Assembly: GCA_904063045.1 (NCBI GenBank) | Contig: CAJFCJ010000006.1 | Coordinates: forward strand, 3,736,408 to 3,800,407 | Direction of reading: 5' to 3' | Length of the DNA: 64,000 bases | Source: Dimorphilus gyrociliatus | Lineage: Eukaryota; Annelida; Polychaeta; Dinophilidae | Part shown: positions 45,801 through 61,479 of the stretch, piece after piece | Position numbering within the stretch: the first letter of the stretch is position 1 | How the letters are laid out: the number at the start of each line of letters is the position of its first letter | Notes under the pieces: generated by a model | The model's input: only the letters and a program-made list of their open reading frames with translations | The model's database searches: none | Told to the model about the DNA's origin: nothing | Translations under genes and position numbers: made by a program

Positions 45801-48800
45801 TGCTGACATTCATAATTCTCTATAATAATCTTATACCAATTTCATTGCCAGTTACTTTGGAAGTAGTAAAGTTCTTTCAAGCTATTTTTATAAATTGGGA
45901 CTTAGATATGTATTATGAAGAGAATGACACTCCAGCAAACGCTCGTACTTCAAATTTAAATGAGGAATTAGGAGCTATAAGATATATATTTTCGGATAAA
46001 ACGGGCACTTTAACAAGAAATGAAATGGAATTTCGAAAGTGTAGCATAGCAGGTGTACAATATGGAAGCAATGATGAAAACATGCAACACTTTGATGATC
46101 CTGAGCTTCAAAACGCTCTTGGACGAAATGATAAAAATGTACAAGATTTTCTTCTTTTACTGGCGATTTGTCACACTGCTGTGCCGGAAAAAGAGGAAGA
46201 TGGAGAGATCGAATATCAAGCCTCTTCACCTGATGAGAAAGCTTTAGTTCTTGCTGCTAAAAAAGAAGGCTACCGGTTCATAACTCGTACACCGGATTAT
46301 GTCGAAGTTGAGATTGCTGCTAAGGGGGAAATAGTGCGCTATGAAGTTTTGCATGTACTCGAATTCACATCAACGAGAAAACGAATGAGTGTTATCGTCA
46401 GAACCCCAGAGGGTAAACTAAAATTGATGGTGAAAGGAGCTGATAACGTTATATTTGATCGCTTGTCGAAAAATTCTCAATATAAGAATGAAACGATTAA
46501 TCACCTTGAGGACTTTGCTAAAGACGGCTTACGAACTCTAGTTTGTGCCGTAGCAGATATTGAACCCAACTTTTATGAGGAGTGGAAAGAATTACAAATA
46601 CAAGCTACCCTGGATGTAAATAATAGAGACGATCTTTTAGCTGAAGCTGCTGAGAAGATTGAACGTAATCTTCTCCTATTAGGAGCGACGGCCATCGAAG
46701 ATAAACTTCAAATAGGGGTTCCTGATGCAATTGCCGATCTATCGAAAGCGGACATTAAGATATGGGTGTTGACAGGCGACAAACAAGAGACTGCCATTAA
46801 TATAGGTTATTCTTGTAAGCTATTGACTGCAGATATGCCTTTAATCACTATAAACGAAGAAGACTTGGAGGTATGTGCACTCCTTTGAGTACTTAATTGC
46901 CCTTACTTATCATTCGTTGCTATATTGTCTAAAAATAGAGTACAAGACGAGAAATCCGCTATTACACAGAGAAGTTTCGAACAGAAAACCGATTAAGTAA
47001 AGATAATACTGAAAATAAAGAAGCCCTGATTGTGGACGGCCATGTAAATTAGTTATTTAAATTGACAAAAAAACTCTAGGTTACTGTTGACAATAACCTA
47101 ATTTAGTTTTGTTGTTTTTTCCTCGACAGACATTGAAATGGGCTCTGGAAGAAGAACTTTGGCAAGAATTCGTAAGTCTAGCCGTGAGTTGTAAAGCCGT
47201 TATTTGCTGCAGGTATTATAGAATTTATAATATAAATACAAAAGAATGTGAATATGAAAGAAAAATAATGCGAGAAAGGTAGAGATAAAGCAAGAAAGCT
47301 AGACAGAATGAAAGGAAAAGAACGAATGAATGTGCGAACAAGAAAGAAATTAAATTGAGCTTTCTTTTCAGAGTATCACCATTGCAAAAGGCTGATATAG
47401 TAAAGTTTGTTAAGAAGTTTGTATCTGGAACCATAACACTAGCAATTGGTGACGGAGCAAACGATGTGGGAATGATTCAAGTTTGTTTAGCAAACTCTAA
47501 CGTTTTACCGTTTGTAAACGCTTAAAATTAATTATACAGGAAGCCCACGTGGGCGTCGGCATTTCTGGTCACGAAGGACTCCAGGCTGCTCATGCTTCTG
47601 ATTATGCAATTGGACAATTTAGATTTTTGAATAAGCTAATTTTAGTTCATGGAGCATGGTCTCATCAGCGTTTAACAAAGCTTATCCTCTACTCCTTTTA
47701 TAAGAATGTTTGCTTATATGTTATTGAATTCTGGTTTGCGGTTGTATCCGGCTTTTCTGGTCAGATTGTGTTCGATAGGTGGACGATAGCCCTTTACAAC
47801 GTCGTCTTTACGGCCGCTCCCCCTCTAGCCCTCGGACTATTTGATCGGCATTGCACTGCAAAGAGTTTGCTAAATTTTCCACAATTATATAGAACTTCTC
47901 AATTGTCCGAAACATTTAATGTCAAAGTTTTTTGGTTTTGGATAATGAATGCAGTTTATCATTCAATTCTATTGTTTTGGATGCCTTTGTGCTTTCTCAG
48001 CCATGGTTTGTATAAGATATTTTTTTCTAATAATAGAAAAAATTGACAGCGAGAAAGGATCGATTTTTTTCAATTTCTTTTCTCACCTCTTAAATATAGA
48101 TATAGCTTTCCGCGATGGAAAAGTTGGTGACTATTTATTTCTTGGCAATATGGTTTACACTGTAAGTAAATAAATAATAAAATATTTGTAACTTAATTAA
48201 TTCCCTCCTTTCTTCCCTTTCAGTATGTTGTTGTTACTGTTTGTTTAAAGGCTGCCTTGGAACATAGTGCTTGGACAGTTGTAAGTTTCATTTCTTAAAT
48301 GTTTTCACTCTTTTCATTTTTCCCTCTCTTTATTAAATGTAATAATTCTTTTATTAATACGTTTAATAGTTTAGCCATGTTGCAATATGGGGTTCAATTG
48401 TCACTTGGTTTTTAACATTGTTGACTTATTCTCACTTTTGGCCTACTTTGCCTATTGGTGCTGAAATGGTTGGTATGGATATGTAAGTATAGTTAATTTG
48501 TTTTTGACAAATTAAAATTAATTAAATCGTAAATATTTAATTGAAAAGAAATTATTAATTGTTTCTTATTTCTTCATCAGCTACGTTTTCGGCTGTTGGA
48601 TATTCTGGTTTGGTCTTCTACTTATACCAACAGTTTCCTTAACAAGAGACTTAGTATGGAAAGTGTTAGTATTTTAAATAATTCATCGATTAGACAATAC
48701 ATTTAACAATTTCTGCCTATTTTGATAGTATTCGTAGAACATTCTTTAAGACAATCAAAGAAGAAGTTCAAGAGCATGAATTACGGCACGAGGATCCTGC

Positions 48801-50539
48801 TGGAGTAATCAAAAAAGACGCTAGGAAAAGGTTAGTTATATTAATAACTAAAAATAATGTTTATACATACATATACAGATATCCTTGTATATCTATATGT
48901 ATATATAAATTATTTATATTCTTTTCTAATCATTACGAAAGAAAAATATTACTTTTAATGCATTTCAAGACACCTAATGCGGTCTATTTTTCACTTTTAT
49001 CCCTTTTTCCATTATAGTGTCAAACGCTACAGTTACGGGTAACTGTTTCTTTTTTTTCTTTTTGGGCTATTTTATATAGGCTATATGAGTTAAAATTCCT
49101 TTTCGCTGTCCTAAAAATTAACCCATTTTTTTTGCCATTTAATTATTAATTTTACGTTCTTTAGATCAATTTATTATCGGAATCGTTGTCTTAAGGTGAT
49201 CGCTTAAAACACTATAAAAAATTATTAATAAAGATTTATACAAAAAAATATTTATTAAAGGTTTTTTATTTTCTTTCTGTTTTTAAAAATGATTTCTTTT
49301 TTTTTCTCCTCTTTGCCTACCTATGGGTTTTTTGGTTGCAAATTTGCGATATAGTAGTTTTATATAATTCTTTTATTTACTTTAAACTGTCTTGCAGGGT
49401 TTTTATTATGTAAAATAATTGTGATAATAACGGTTGTTTATGTGCATATAAGATGATTTGAATTATACAGTATATATATTATATGTACTATTTGTATATG
49501 CTGTATGTATGTATAAGTCTGTTTAGACAGTATATATATATACGAAATTTAACAAACTAACATAAGAATTTGAATCGCTTTTATAAATATGTTTTGAACT
49601 TTTTTAATTTTGAGAAAATGGCTTTTTAACAAAAAATAATATCCTGCTTTTAAAATGAAAAAGACGGTGACAGTTTTTTTAGGCAATAAGCATGTTTGGT
49701 GTAGAAAATTAAAAAAATTGGAAAGGAGCTATTTCCCCGTATCACGTGACTAGGGGCTACTTGCACCTGCTTGGGGTAGGGTAAAAAAAAAGAGAAAGCG
49801 TGCGAAGATAAAGAGTGCACTACAAAAACTATTGTATGTAAGCAATGTATTAATAGAGCACGTGATACCTTGAAATATCTTGGATTCAAAGGAAAGATGT
49901 TTGTATACAGCATACATATAGAGATATATAATTACTGTATACAGACAGCATTAAGATCGTTCCGTAAATATAAACATTGAAAAAGAATCAACCTTTCCTC
50001 TCTTTTTTTAAACATAATAGCATTCAAAATGAGAATGTTCTATAGGAATGATCTCAATAGCTAATATATATATATATATATATATAAATGTGAATGTACC
50101 ACCAAATTGAAACTAACATAAAAATATAATCGCTTTTTCCTTGAATGTCATATAAAATGAGCTTTTAAATTTTAACAGAGCTTCAGAAACAACTCGCTTG
50201 ATTCATAATGTTTTCTCCCGATCCTCTGGCAATGTTCACCGATCTTCTGATTCGGCCGCTCCTCAGCGTAAGAAATTTGTTTTATTTTATGATTATTCAT
50301 CATGATCGATAGCTTTATATTGAACGACTTTTTTTTTAATATATATATGCTTTTATTCATTTGCTAGGCTATATATTTTCTTGGATACGTATATATATAT
50401 AAATATAAATAATCTCTTTCTTTTTCATACAACTTTATTAGATGGATACGCCTTCTCGCAAGAAGAGCACGGCGCTGTAGCACAAGCCGAACTTATACGT
50501 AAATATGATACCCTATCCGAAAAGCCTGCCGGTCTCTAA
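42856..50539 (+). CDS. ATP8A: P4-ATPase phospholipid flippase, ATP8A type
   Basis: Fourteen exons: 42856-42886, 44355-45359, 45771-46870, 46939-47043, 47130-47212, 47372-47480, 47540-48005, 48100-48161, 48224-48280, 48370-48482, 48581-48664, 48729-48830, 50179-50267 and 50442-50539, for 1167 residues (ATP8A1 is 1164). Landmarks: [20 protein letters not shown], the actuator DGET near 196, [16 protein letters not shown] in TM4, phosphorylation motif DKTGTLT near 421, [24 protein letters not shown] and [11 protein letters not shown] near 802. The tail [24 protein letters not shown] is the autoinhibitory/C-terminal signature of ATP8A1/2. It moves phosphatidylserine to the cytosolic leaflet with a CDC50 partner. 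The first exon ([10 protein letters not shown]) joins exon 2 in phase over a 1.5-kb intron and is less certain. Confidence 0.94.
43888..43907. repeat. CT dinucleotide microsatellite in ATP8A intron 1
   Basis: Uninterrupted TC/CT run inside the first intron, next to a GCGCCTCGCCATC patch. Confidence 0.9.
49018..49038 (+). other. candidate 21-nt cassette microexon of ATP8A
   Basis: Within the 1.35-kb intron 48831-50178, a strong pyrimidine tract and TATAG (ending 49017) precede TGTCAAACGCTACAGTTACGG, followed by the donor GTAACT. Its length is a multiple of three and its phase (2/2) fits the flanking exons. Inclusion would turn the R|ASETTR junction into [14 protein letters not shown], adding possible phospho-sites to the cytosolic tail just after the last membrane helix. 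Inferred from splice signals only. Confidence 0.45.
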
Positions 50540-50985
50540 AAATCTTCCTATCTTTATTATATACAGTATATACTATATATAATTATATATATAGTGAAAC
50601 TGTTTTCTTATATTTTCTTTTTTTTAAAAAATGACCGTTAAAAAGTTTTAAAAAAATACAAAGTTAAGTAACTTGTTTACCGAAAGTAGCCGTTTTATTG
50701 AGAATGTTTTTGCCTTAAAATTTTATGCGATGTGATATCCTGCTTATTAATATTTCTAGTCAAATGTGTTTCTATATTTATATATATATATATATGCTTT
50801 CTTTTTCACGTATGATCAAAATAACTGATGAAAATAGTTGAATAAACTAAAATTTTGGTTAAATGGAACAATCTTGAATGCTTTTATATATTCTAAAGAA
50901 TTAAAATCTATCGGAAAACCATCAAAAAATTGACAAACGATAATAAAAAAATTTATTAATGTTTTCGAGACATGATTTATTCTCT

Positions 50986-53516
<2,531 letters not shown>

Positions 53517-54428
53517 TTACATTGCAGAATCCATAGACAACCAACGAAATGGTTTTTTTACTTCCATTGATCCGTGAACTTTTTCAAAATCCGGTAGTTG
53601 ACCTTTTACTCTTTCAATCCAGGCGAGAAGACGAGGTCTTCCATCGCCTATTGCAAAACCAGAAGCGACAGCCTGCGCTAACTCACAAATAGCTAGGACA
53701 TCTGCAATAGTGATTTCATTTGAACATAGAAAGTCTTTATCCTGTATGAATAATCGTATTAAAATTAACATAATGGAACACAGTTAAAAAAGAATTGCTG
53801 ATTACTTTAAGAAAAGTGACAACTAATTGATGTAATACATGATCCAATCGAGATCTAGCCCTCCTCAACTCTTCTTCATTTACAGGAATATGCATCCTCT
53901 TAGGTTGTACAATCCTCAATTTATAGACGCTTGCCGCAGCTACCTTGGTATTCGCGTCGTGCCAAGCTATATATTCGTCGACCTAATTTTTTTAGGACGA
54001 CAAAAATAAAAACGTCAATTTCTATACGATTACTAATCGGATTGGTAGGCCTACAAGTAGAGTTACCTTGGCTCTAGCAACAATATCCCTTGGGTACCAG
54101 TGGTCAGCTAATTCAAATCTTGCGCATAAATATCGTAGTATAGCTGAACTTCCGGTTAAATGAAGACGCTTTTCATGATCAATTATAGCTGGGTAAGGCA
54201 TTGTGTCAGGTATCTCGGATGAATATTCCCTTTCAACTAAATAGAATAAAACGAATTTATTCACAGATTGTACTCTTTTCGGAAATTTATCGTTGTAATC
54301 TTACGTTTTGGCGTTCTTTTTATTTCCAGCATTTGAACTGGAATATTATTGCACTTTAGAAGTAGCAATACAGCTCTGGAAGGTGGAGAATTGACATCAC
54401 ACAAAGCTTCTAAACAAGAAGATTGCAT
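53517..54428 (-). CDS. glutathione S-transferase, theta-like
   Basis: Four exons: 54305-54428, 54067-54236, 53806-53982 and 53517-53741, for 231 residues. The N-terminal thioredoxin-like domain has a serine-rich SPPSRAVLLLLKCNNIPVQ where theta GSTs carry the catalytic Ser (S-Q-P-C/S-R-A), then MPYPAIIDHEKRLHLTGSSA with the conserved cis-Pro and the E/D-SxAI glutathione contact, here TGSSAILRYLCARF. The helical domain follows: VDEYIAWHDANTK and EITIADVLAICEL, the N-capping box. Theta GSTs conjugate glutathione to small electrophiles in the cytosol. The dialkyl-type theta C-terminal extension is short. Class call is good, orthology not established. Confidence 0.85.
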
Positions 54429-56117
54429 ATCTCGTTTTTCCCCCAGAAAAATATCCGTATGTTACGGTCAAATGTTGTAGATTGCAGTCGAATGCTGTAA
54501 AGCAATCAATAGTAATGCCAAAATTTGTTCGGTGACGTCGCACTTTGGTAGATGCGTCTTTTCGATTATTTATTCGTCAATATCCGTAGTGCCTGGACGT
54601 TTGGAAAATGCTAAAGGAACATCATCTAAAAATAGCTGATAAATTTCGCTTTTATCCATTGAATGCGTATGTCATCAATTACTTAAAATTAATCATTAAT
54701 CAACGCTTAAATGCACAAAAAAAGAAGAAAAACATAATTAATTTTTTCCTTTTTTTTTAAAAAAAACAAAAATCTCTTTTAAATGAGATTGGCTATTAAA
54801 AAGTAAATTTCGTTACTATTTCTATAATTATAATTGTTAGAACCTTTAACTAGATGAGAAGAAAAAGGAGATAATTTTATACAAAGTTCATCAAACCCCT
54901 TCCCGCTCTCTCCTTCTTTCCGTTGTTCGCTTCCGCTCCTATATTATATTCTTGTTATGGATATTATAAAAAGGACAAATGCAACGATTTTTTAAACATG
55001 TACTGTATTTATTATAATTCTAGGCGTTCTACTTATTAAAATGATATTTTCATCTCTTTAATTATATATATGTGTATATATTTCCAAGAAAATATGGAAA
55101 TCACTGGACAAACAAATCAAAGAATGCATTTAATTTCTTTTCTCTTCCCCTTCCATATTTCCTGTATATTTAATAACTTCAGGATCATTACAGTTTGTGC
55201 ACGGAGTTACATACTTTAGGCTTAATAGACATTTTTTTTATCCTCCCTCATACTTTTGAACAAAACGCTTTCAGTACTAAATCATATATTTGCATTCAAT
55301 TTAGATGATTCGCTGTTGATAAAGAAAAATAAATGATAGGGGACAGTTAATATTTATGTTAATCTGATAATATTTTAATAGAATATTTATATAAACTCGT
55401 TAACTCATCTCAATTAATTAAGAAGTTTAAGAGCTATTCCATTTTGATGTTTAATTTTTTCTTTTCTTTGCTATTTGTTACCTTCCTGCTTATTTTTACA
55501 TCTTCATTTAATGTAGATTATTTCGTAATTTTTTGCATATAGATAGTTATTTTCCAATTCCTTCCCCCCTGACTTCATCTTAAAAATCCCCTCTATCCCC
55601 TCTGCTTTTCTCTCTCTCTCTCTGTCCCCTTGTTCGACATTAATAAAGAATTACTTATAAAGCAAAATATTTACCAATTTTGCGGTTAATGATAATGATT
55701 TTAAGCAGTTTTTTATCTATATTTACGCATTAAAAAATAAACATTAAAGAAATCTTTGAAGGATGGAACGAAGGTGGACAAAGATTTGACTATACTCCTT
55801 TCTTCTCATCTCAAAACTACATTATAAATCTAATATAAATACATCATTGTGTAGGAAAATCTGTTCGTGTTATCGTATTAATTAAGACAAGAGCAAGCGA
55901 TAAATACTTTTCATAGTGAACTTTTACAAACAAAAAAAGAGTTTATTACATAGAGAAAAGGCAAACGTTTTATAATCTTTAACAGCAATGCCATCTATTA
56001 CGTAATATACATAACTAAATGCTACTTTCTTATAAGACACAAGAGAGGCCGCATGTAAGTACACTTTTTTGTAAGATTGCCTGTTAACTCTAAACAAACA
56101 CTAATTTTAAAAAAAGT
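54429..56117. other. intergenic region, no gene seen
   Basis: AT-rich; includes the GST promoter and the caveolin 3' UTR. A TAGATGGCAT motif (minus strand) lies at 55988-55997. No coding pattern found. Confidence 0.5.
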
Positions 56118-57291
56118 CTAAGCATTAGAGTAATGATCGGCAGGATCTTCTCCGTATTTCTTTTCTTTCCCTCTCTTCTGGAACTCTTCGAAGCCTTCGT
56201 AAGTTTTCTCATCAAATGGTTTTGCATTTTGGACATGGTTGAAAAAGATTTTCGTCATACTCAAAGCCATAGCCTCGTAACATGGATCGCAGTAACAGTG
56301 TATCATTGCTGACCAGAATTTGGCTGTTCATAAAAATAACGAAAAAGTTTTATTATCGCTTTCGAAATTATTCAAAAATATTCAAAAACCTACCAGCGCA
56401 AGAGAGGTTGACAGCAAATACTCTATAACACGGTGTAACGTGCCAGATGTGACAGAAAGTAAGGCAAGCGAATTGGCAACCCCAACAAAATGCCATGGGA
56501 ATGGCACATATAAAAGTGAGAATCTATTAATAAATATATCATTTTATATAACGATTTTTCACGAATATTTAATTTACTTTATAGCAAATATTCTTTCCAA
56601 TAAAGAAACATTTGTTTGAATTCACCCATACGCAATCGGCGCTATGACCTCCATCGGGTTCTCCAATGACCTCTGAAAAGTTTGTCTGAAAGAAATATTA
56701 AGATAAAATTATCAAACAAAAAAAAAATAAACGTAGGCGATAGATAAGATAACTACATCTGCGAATAACTTTAAACTCTCAAAATATCAGATCTCTCACT
56801 CTTCTTTCTCTCTAACTGAACACTTATTATCTGATTGTTAAATTGATTATAGGCCTTTGGCAAATTCTACAATTTTATGCTAAAAAACAACTATGAAAGT
56901 AATTACGATTAAGTAGATTATCAGTTCACGTTAGATTAAAAATACACGAATTTCATAAAAAATGAAAATAAAATCATATCTCTAAAAATTTTGTATAGCA
57001 TAGCAATTTCATATAAAACAATACGACTATGCCTTTATTAGTTTACAGCCTATATTTATAACCCTAGAACAATTTTATAGCCGAAGACGTGCTCATATAT
57101 AAATGAACTATTATGTTTTTTCACTTTATATATACAAAATATAGATATAAATCTATTAAAAATTACTAATTAATACTATTAGTAAACATATTTAATATGT
57201 TAGAAAACAATATGAATAGAATTGTTACCTTCACGTGATAGTTTAGGTCGTTTGGATCACGATGTTCCATGTCAATTGATGCATCACCCAT
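56118..57291 (-). CDS. CAV: caveolin
   Basis: Four exons: 57229-57291, 56578-56685, 56394-56523 and 56118-56323, for 168 residues (CAV1 is 178). MEHRDPNDLNYHVK matches the LVNRDPKHLN region, and NFSEVIGEPDGGHSADCVW matches the caveolin signature (FEDVIAEP...HSFDGIW). The scaffolding and intramembrane hairpin are ILTFICAIPMAFCWGCQFACLTFCHIW HVTPC, and then MIHCYCDPCYEAMAL corresponds to the VHTVCDPLFEA segment. Caveolins coat plasma-membrane caveolae as hairpin proteins. About 13 cysteines crowd residues 40-120, far more than in CAV1. The C-terminus is longer and charged (KRGKEKKYGEDPADHYSNA). Confidence 0.9.
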
Positions 57292-58856
57292 GGTCCTTTA
57301 TTAAGTTTAAAATATAGAATAATACAAAAAGTATAAAAATTTAGCTTAGTTAGCTCTTTAAGCCGGCAGAGTCGTTGCGTATATATGCTGCTGCGCTCTT
57401 TTAAAGCTGAATGAATTTAATCAGCAGTGGTTTAGTAAATAACCGAATTCTCTTATCAGTCAACTAGGAGTAAATTGGTTAAATAGGCCTAGTTCTGAAT
57501 TGTTCCAAAGTTCAAACGGAGATTTATATATCTATTAATTGAGAAATATACGATTCTTTATGGTTAAGCACTTTAGGATACAATTTAAGTTTCGAACAGA
57601 ATACCCTGTTAATAACGCGCGCCGAAAATATCGTTTATTCATCAGTTTTAACTTGAATTATCAATCAACAGTATAGTTATTAATCTTGATATTAAATATA
57701 TATCTTTTACCTTACTGCAAAGCTCATATTATTAATCCGAATATGAAAAAAACTGACTTTTTTCACTTTGTAACACCGTTTCTTTCTTCTATAAGAAACT
57801 TATGCGGTTAGAACAAAGAGATACTGGATTTATCCGTGCAACCCGAAGAAGATATATGAGCGTTTGTTACTAAATGCCCTATTTATATGCTGTTTAGTTT
57901 ACTTTACTGTTATAGAAGTAAGATGAATTAATTAAATTAACAACTTTATTAACTTTATCAACTTGGAAAAGATGATTTATAAAACTAATTCAGAATTTTT
58001 TAAAAAAGTTATATTATACGTTTATATTTTTAAGATCGTTTGCTATTTTACAATATAATCTATACATTAATTATATTAAGTAATTAAGTGAAAAGAAATA
58101 TCATATATTACTGTTATCAGCTTAAATTTCCACTGGAATCGCACACAAAAAAAGCTTTGATCAGGTAGAATGTAACACACTCTTTTAACTGTTTAGAAGA
58201 GTAGGAATCCGTATATGGTATTGAAAAGTAAACAAACACACTCTACCCTGTCTATAATAAATAGTTCAGCCATCTGTTAAACGATTTAAATCTATGTCTA
58301 AAGTTAAATCTTAATCAATACTCTCAATGCGACAACTACTTTTTTTTTAAAATTATGTCATTTTATGGCCATTAATTTAACGCTTATATTCCACGTTAAT
58401 ACGGGAAAAAGATTAATTTACTATACAGCTAGGTATTTGAATCTGTTTGCTTTGTATTATTCTTAAATATCATAAATTAGAAAGCTAAAATTGGAAAAGA
58501 GATTGATATGTATGCTGGTTTTTTGTTTGAAAAATAAGTGCGGTACGTGCTTTATCAGCAGAATACAGGGGAATCTTCCTTCCTGGGCTATTGGCGCCAG
58601 AAATCCTGTCGCTGATTGGATAAAATGAAAAAAGGGAGAATAAATATAATTATATTCTCAATATTTTTTTTTTGTTTTATCATTTTGTTTCACTGACAAA
58701 ATTTTACATTTGAAGGATATAGTTTTTAATAAATTGCCTGATCCGTGACTTAAATAGTATGAATCAATGTTAGAAGGAACTTGTAACCTGTCCAAAAGTG
58801 GTTGTTGAATACTAAAATCGTATCGGCTATCATTGAACCGCCAAAACCGAATAAAC
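57292..58856. other. divergent spacer between caveolin and RPA1
   Basis: No gene seen. The left end is the caveolin promoter, the right end that of RPA1 (GGCGCCAG at about 58590 and a GC-richer patch before it). Confidence 0.45.
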
Positions 58857-60810
58857 ATGAACTTATCTAAAGGGAAATTAGTTGATATTATGAACGGGAA
58901 TAAGCCCGAAAAACCTATATTACAAATAATAGGGTTTAAACTAATGCCTGCCAGTAGAGGTACTGCGGAACGGTATAGAATAGTTATTTCAGATGGCGAT
59001 AATTCAGTTTCTTCGGCTATGCTTGGAACACAACTTAATGAAAGAGTTAAAAATGACGAAATCAATGAGAATTGTGTTGTACGTTTGGAAAATTATATGT
59101 GTAATGTTCTGGGTTCAGGAGGAGACAACCAAAGAAGGATCTTGGTTATATTCGGCATCGAAGTTTTACAAAATGGTAAAACTGTTGGTGGAATCTTAGG
59201 AAGTCCACAACCTTATAAAGTTACAAATCAGAATAAGCAGCCAGCTAATGGAACTAGTAGTGACCAAAAGGAAAACTGTCCTGGAGAAGAGCCGCCTCCC
59301 GCCAAAAAACATATATCCAGCAATTATTATTCCAATAATAAGATAGCTTCGTCGCCTGCTGCCACACCTGGAAAAGTTGCTGATATTTTATCTATTATGC
59401 CCTTCTTAAATCGATGGACAATCAAAGCCAGAGTTATGTCTAAATCTGCTATTAGAACATGGAGTAACTCCAAAGGTGAAGGAAAACTTTTCTCATGCAC
59501 TTTGGGAGACAGTTCTGGAGAGATTAAAGCTACTGCTTTTCGAAATGAAGTTGATCGTTTTTACGACGTTCTTGAACAGAATAAATGTTACTTTATTTCG
59601 AAAGGTCAAATAAAAACTGCTGACAAAAGATATAATAATCTTCCTCACGATTATGAATTGGTCTTGAACCCGGAAACCACAATAGAGCCATGTACTGAGG
59701 ACGTAGGCGACATACCATCTTTATCTTTTAAGTTTGTAAAATTTTCTAAATTGATGGAAATTGAGCCCAACTCTTTTATTGATATCGTTGGAATTGCTAA
59801 AGAAGCCACCGAAGTTTCGTCATTTGTCAGTAAGAGCAGCAATAAACAACTACGAAAGAGAGAGGTTACGTTAGTCGACGACTCGGAAACTTCAGTTAAG
59901 CTAACTTTATGGGGCGACGATGCAGATAATAATGATTGTAGCGGATCACCTGTACTAGTAATAAAAAATGTAAAAGTTTCTGACTTTGGCGGAAGATCAT
60001 TATCTTGCCTGAATTCATCTCAAATTCTCAAAAATCCAGATGTTAGAGAAGCTCACGCCCTCCAAGGATGGTTCTTGAGTAATGGTTCTTCTGCCTCGTT
60101 CAAAGAATATCAAGCTGATAGATCTGGTTCAACAGGGAATAACGCAGGAGGTGGTGGTGATATTCGTCCACTAATGTTCTTAAAGAATGGAAATATCGCA
60201 GGAGAAAAGGCGGAATATTTTTCGTCATTAGCTTGTATTTTGCAAGTGAAAATAGATAACGCGCTCTATAGAGCCTGCCCTAAAGAAAACTGTAATAAAA
60301 AGCTATCTGATCAAGGAGATGGTCGATATAGATGTGAGAAGTGCCAAGAAATGACTTCTGATTTTAAATACAGACTTATGCTACAAATGAACATAGCTGA
60401 TCATACGCATCAAATATGGATAACTGCATTTCAAGAAACTGCCGAAATAATACTTGGGAAAAAAGTTGAAGATTTAGGAAGGCTTTACGAATCGGTAAGA
60501 TTTCACCTAAAGTCGCTGAAATTTTTTTAATTTATTTTTATTTTTAGGATAACAATGCTTATAGCAACGTCTTTTCTGAGGCTGCCTTTAAGTATCACAC
60601 GCTTCGGCTAAGGTCTAAAATGGAAACTTATCAGGTAAAGTTAATTATAAACTGTTTTACGAAACAATTTAAAAATTTGTTTTTTCTTTGTTATAGGATG
60701 AGTCGAGATTAAAGACCGTTTGTACTTCAGCAAAACCAGTAAGCTTCAAGGAACACTGTGCTTACTTAATAAGCAGCATTGAAAAGATGACAAAACAAAT
60801 GAATCTTTAA
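58857..60810 (+). CDS. RPA1: replication protein A 70-kDa subunit (RPA1)
   Basis: Three exons: 58857-60494, 60548-60634 and 60697-60810, for 612 residues (human 616). The start is the ATG at 58857 (MNLSKGKLVDIMNGNKPEKP), which aligns with the DBD-F domain; upstream in-frame sequence has no ATG. A linker (~120-180) is followed by DBD-A (LSIMPFLNRWTIKARVMSK), DBD-B (VDDSETSVKLTLWGDDAD) and DBD-C with a C4 zinc ribbon near 474-496 (CPKENCNKKL...CEKCQ). The end is DESRLKTVCTSAKPVSFKEHC. RPA1 is the large subunit of the single-stranded-DNA-binding trimer used in replication and repair. Confidence 0.97.
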
Positions 60811-61479
60811 ACTTACCAATTTTTACTTCAAATATAATTGGCACTTCTAAACGAACTATTAAGTAACTGTTACTCCTATAGCTTTAGCAAAAACAGTAGG
60901 AATTTATTTTACGAACCCTTATCATCGTAAATAAAACATTTAGTTTTAAGTAGATTAAATATTTGATTATACTTGAATAAATTTTTTTTTTTTTGCAAGG
61001 TTGGCTTAACTGCGATAACTTTATTATTATTTTTTATAAATTTTTATTTTATAAAGATTTTTTTTATCCAGAATTTTCGCAAAAAAGTCAAAATTTCAAC
61101 TTTTTCATTATTTTCTAAATATACAAAACACGTATGATAACGCAAAAAGAGTAGTAGCAATAGTTTCATACTAGATATAATATAAACATATACAGATTAT
61201 TTAAAATAAAAAGAGGTATATTCAAGATAGTTGAAAACATAAGTCCGTAATTAAGCGTTTTTGAACATTTTTTTTGGATGTTTTTTTTAGATCTAATGGC
61301 TTACCACTCTGATTTTTCAAGCTCAAGAGAAATACTAAAAGAGTGTAAAAGAAATAATTCAACTAACGACAACATTAATTAGTCAATATAATATCAAAAA
61401 GTGAAAAAAAAATGCAAAGAGCACCTATTAATTTTCATATATAGCAATATTATAAGTACATTGATTAGCTCTACAAAGC
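60811..61479. other. convergent 3' flanks of RPA1 and septin
   Basis: AT-rich 3' untranslated sequence of both genes; AATAAA-like signals at about 60930 (plus). No gene seen. Confidence 0.5.
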
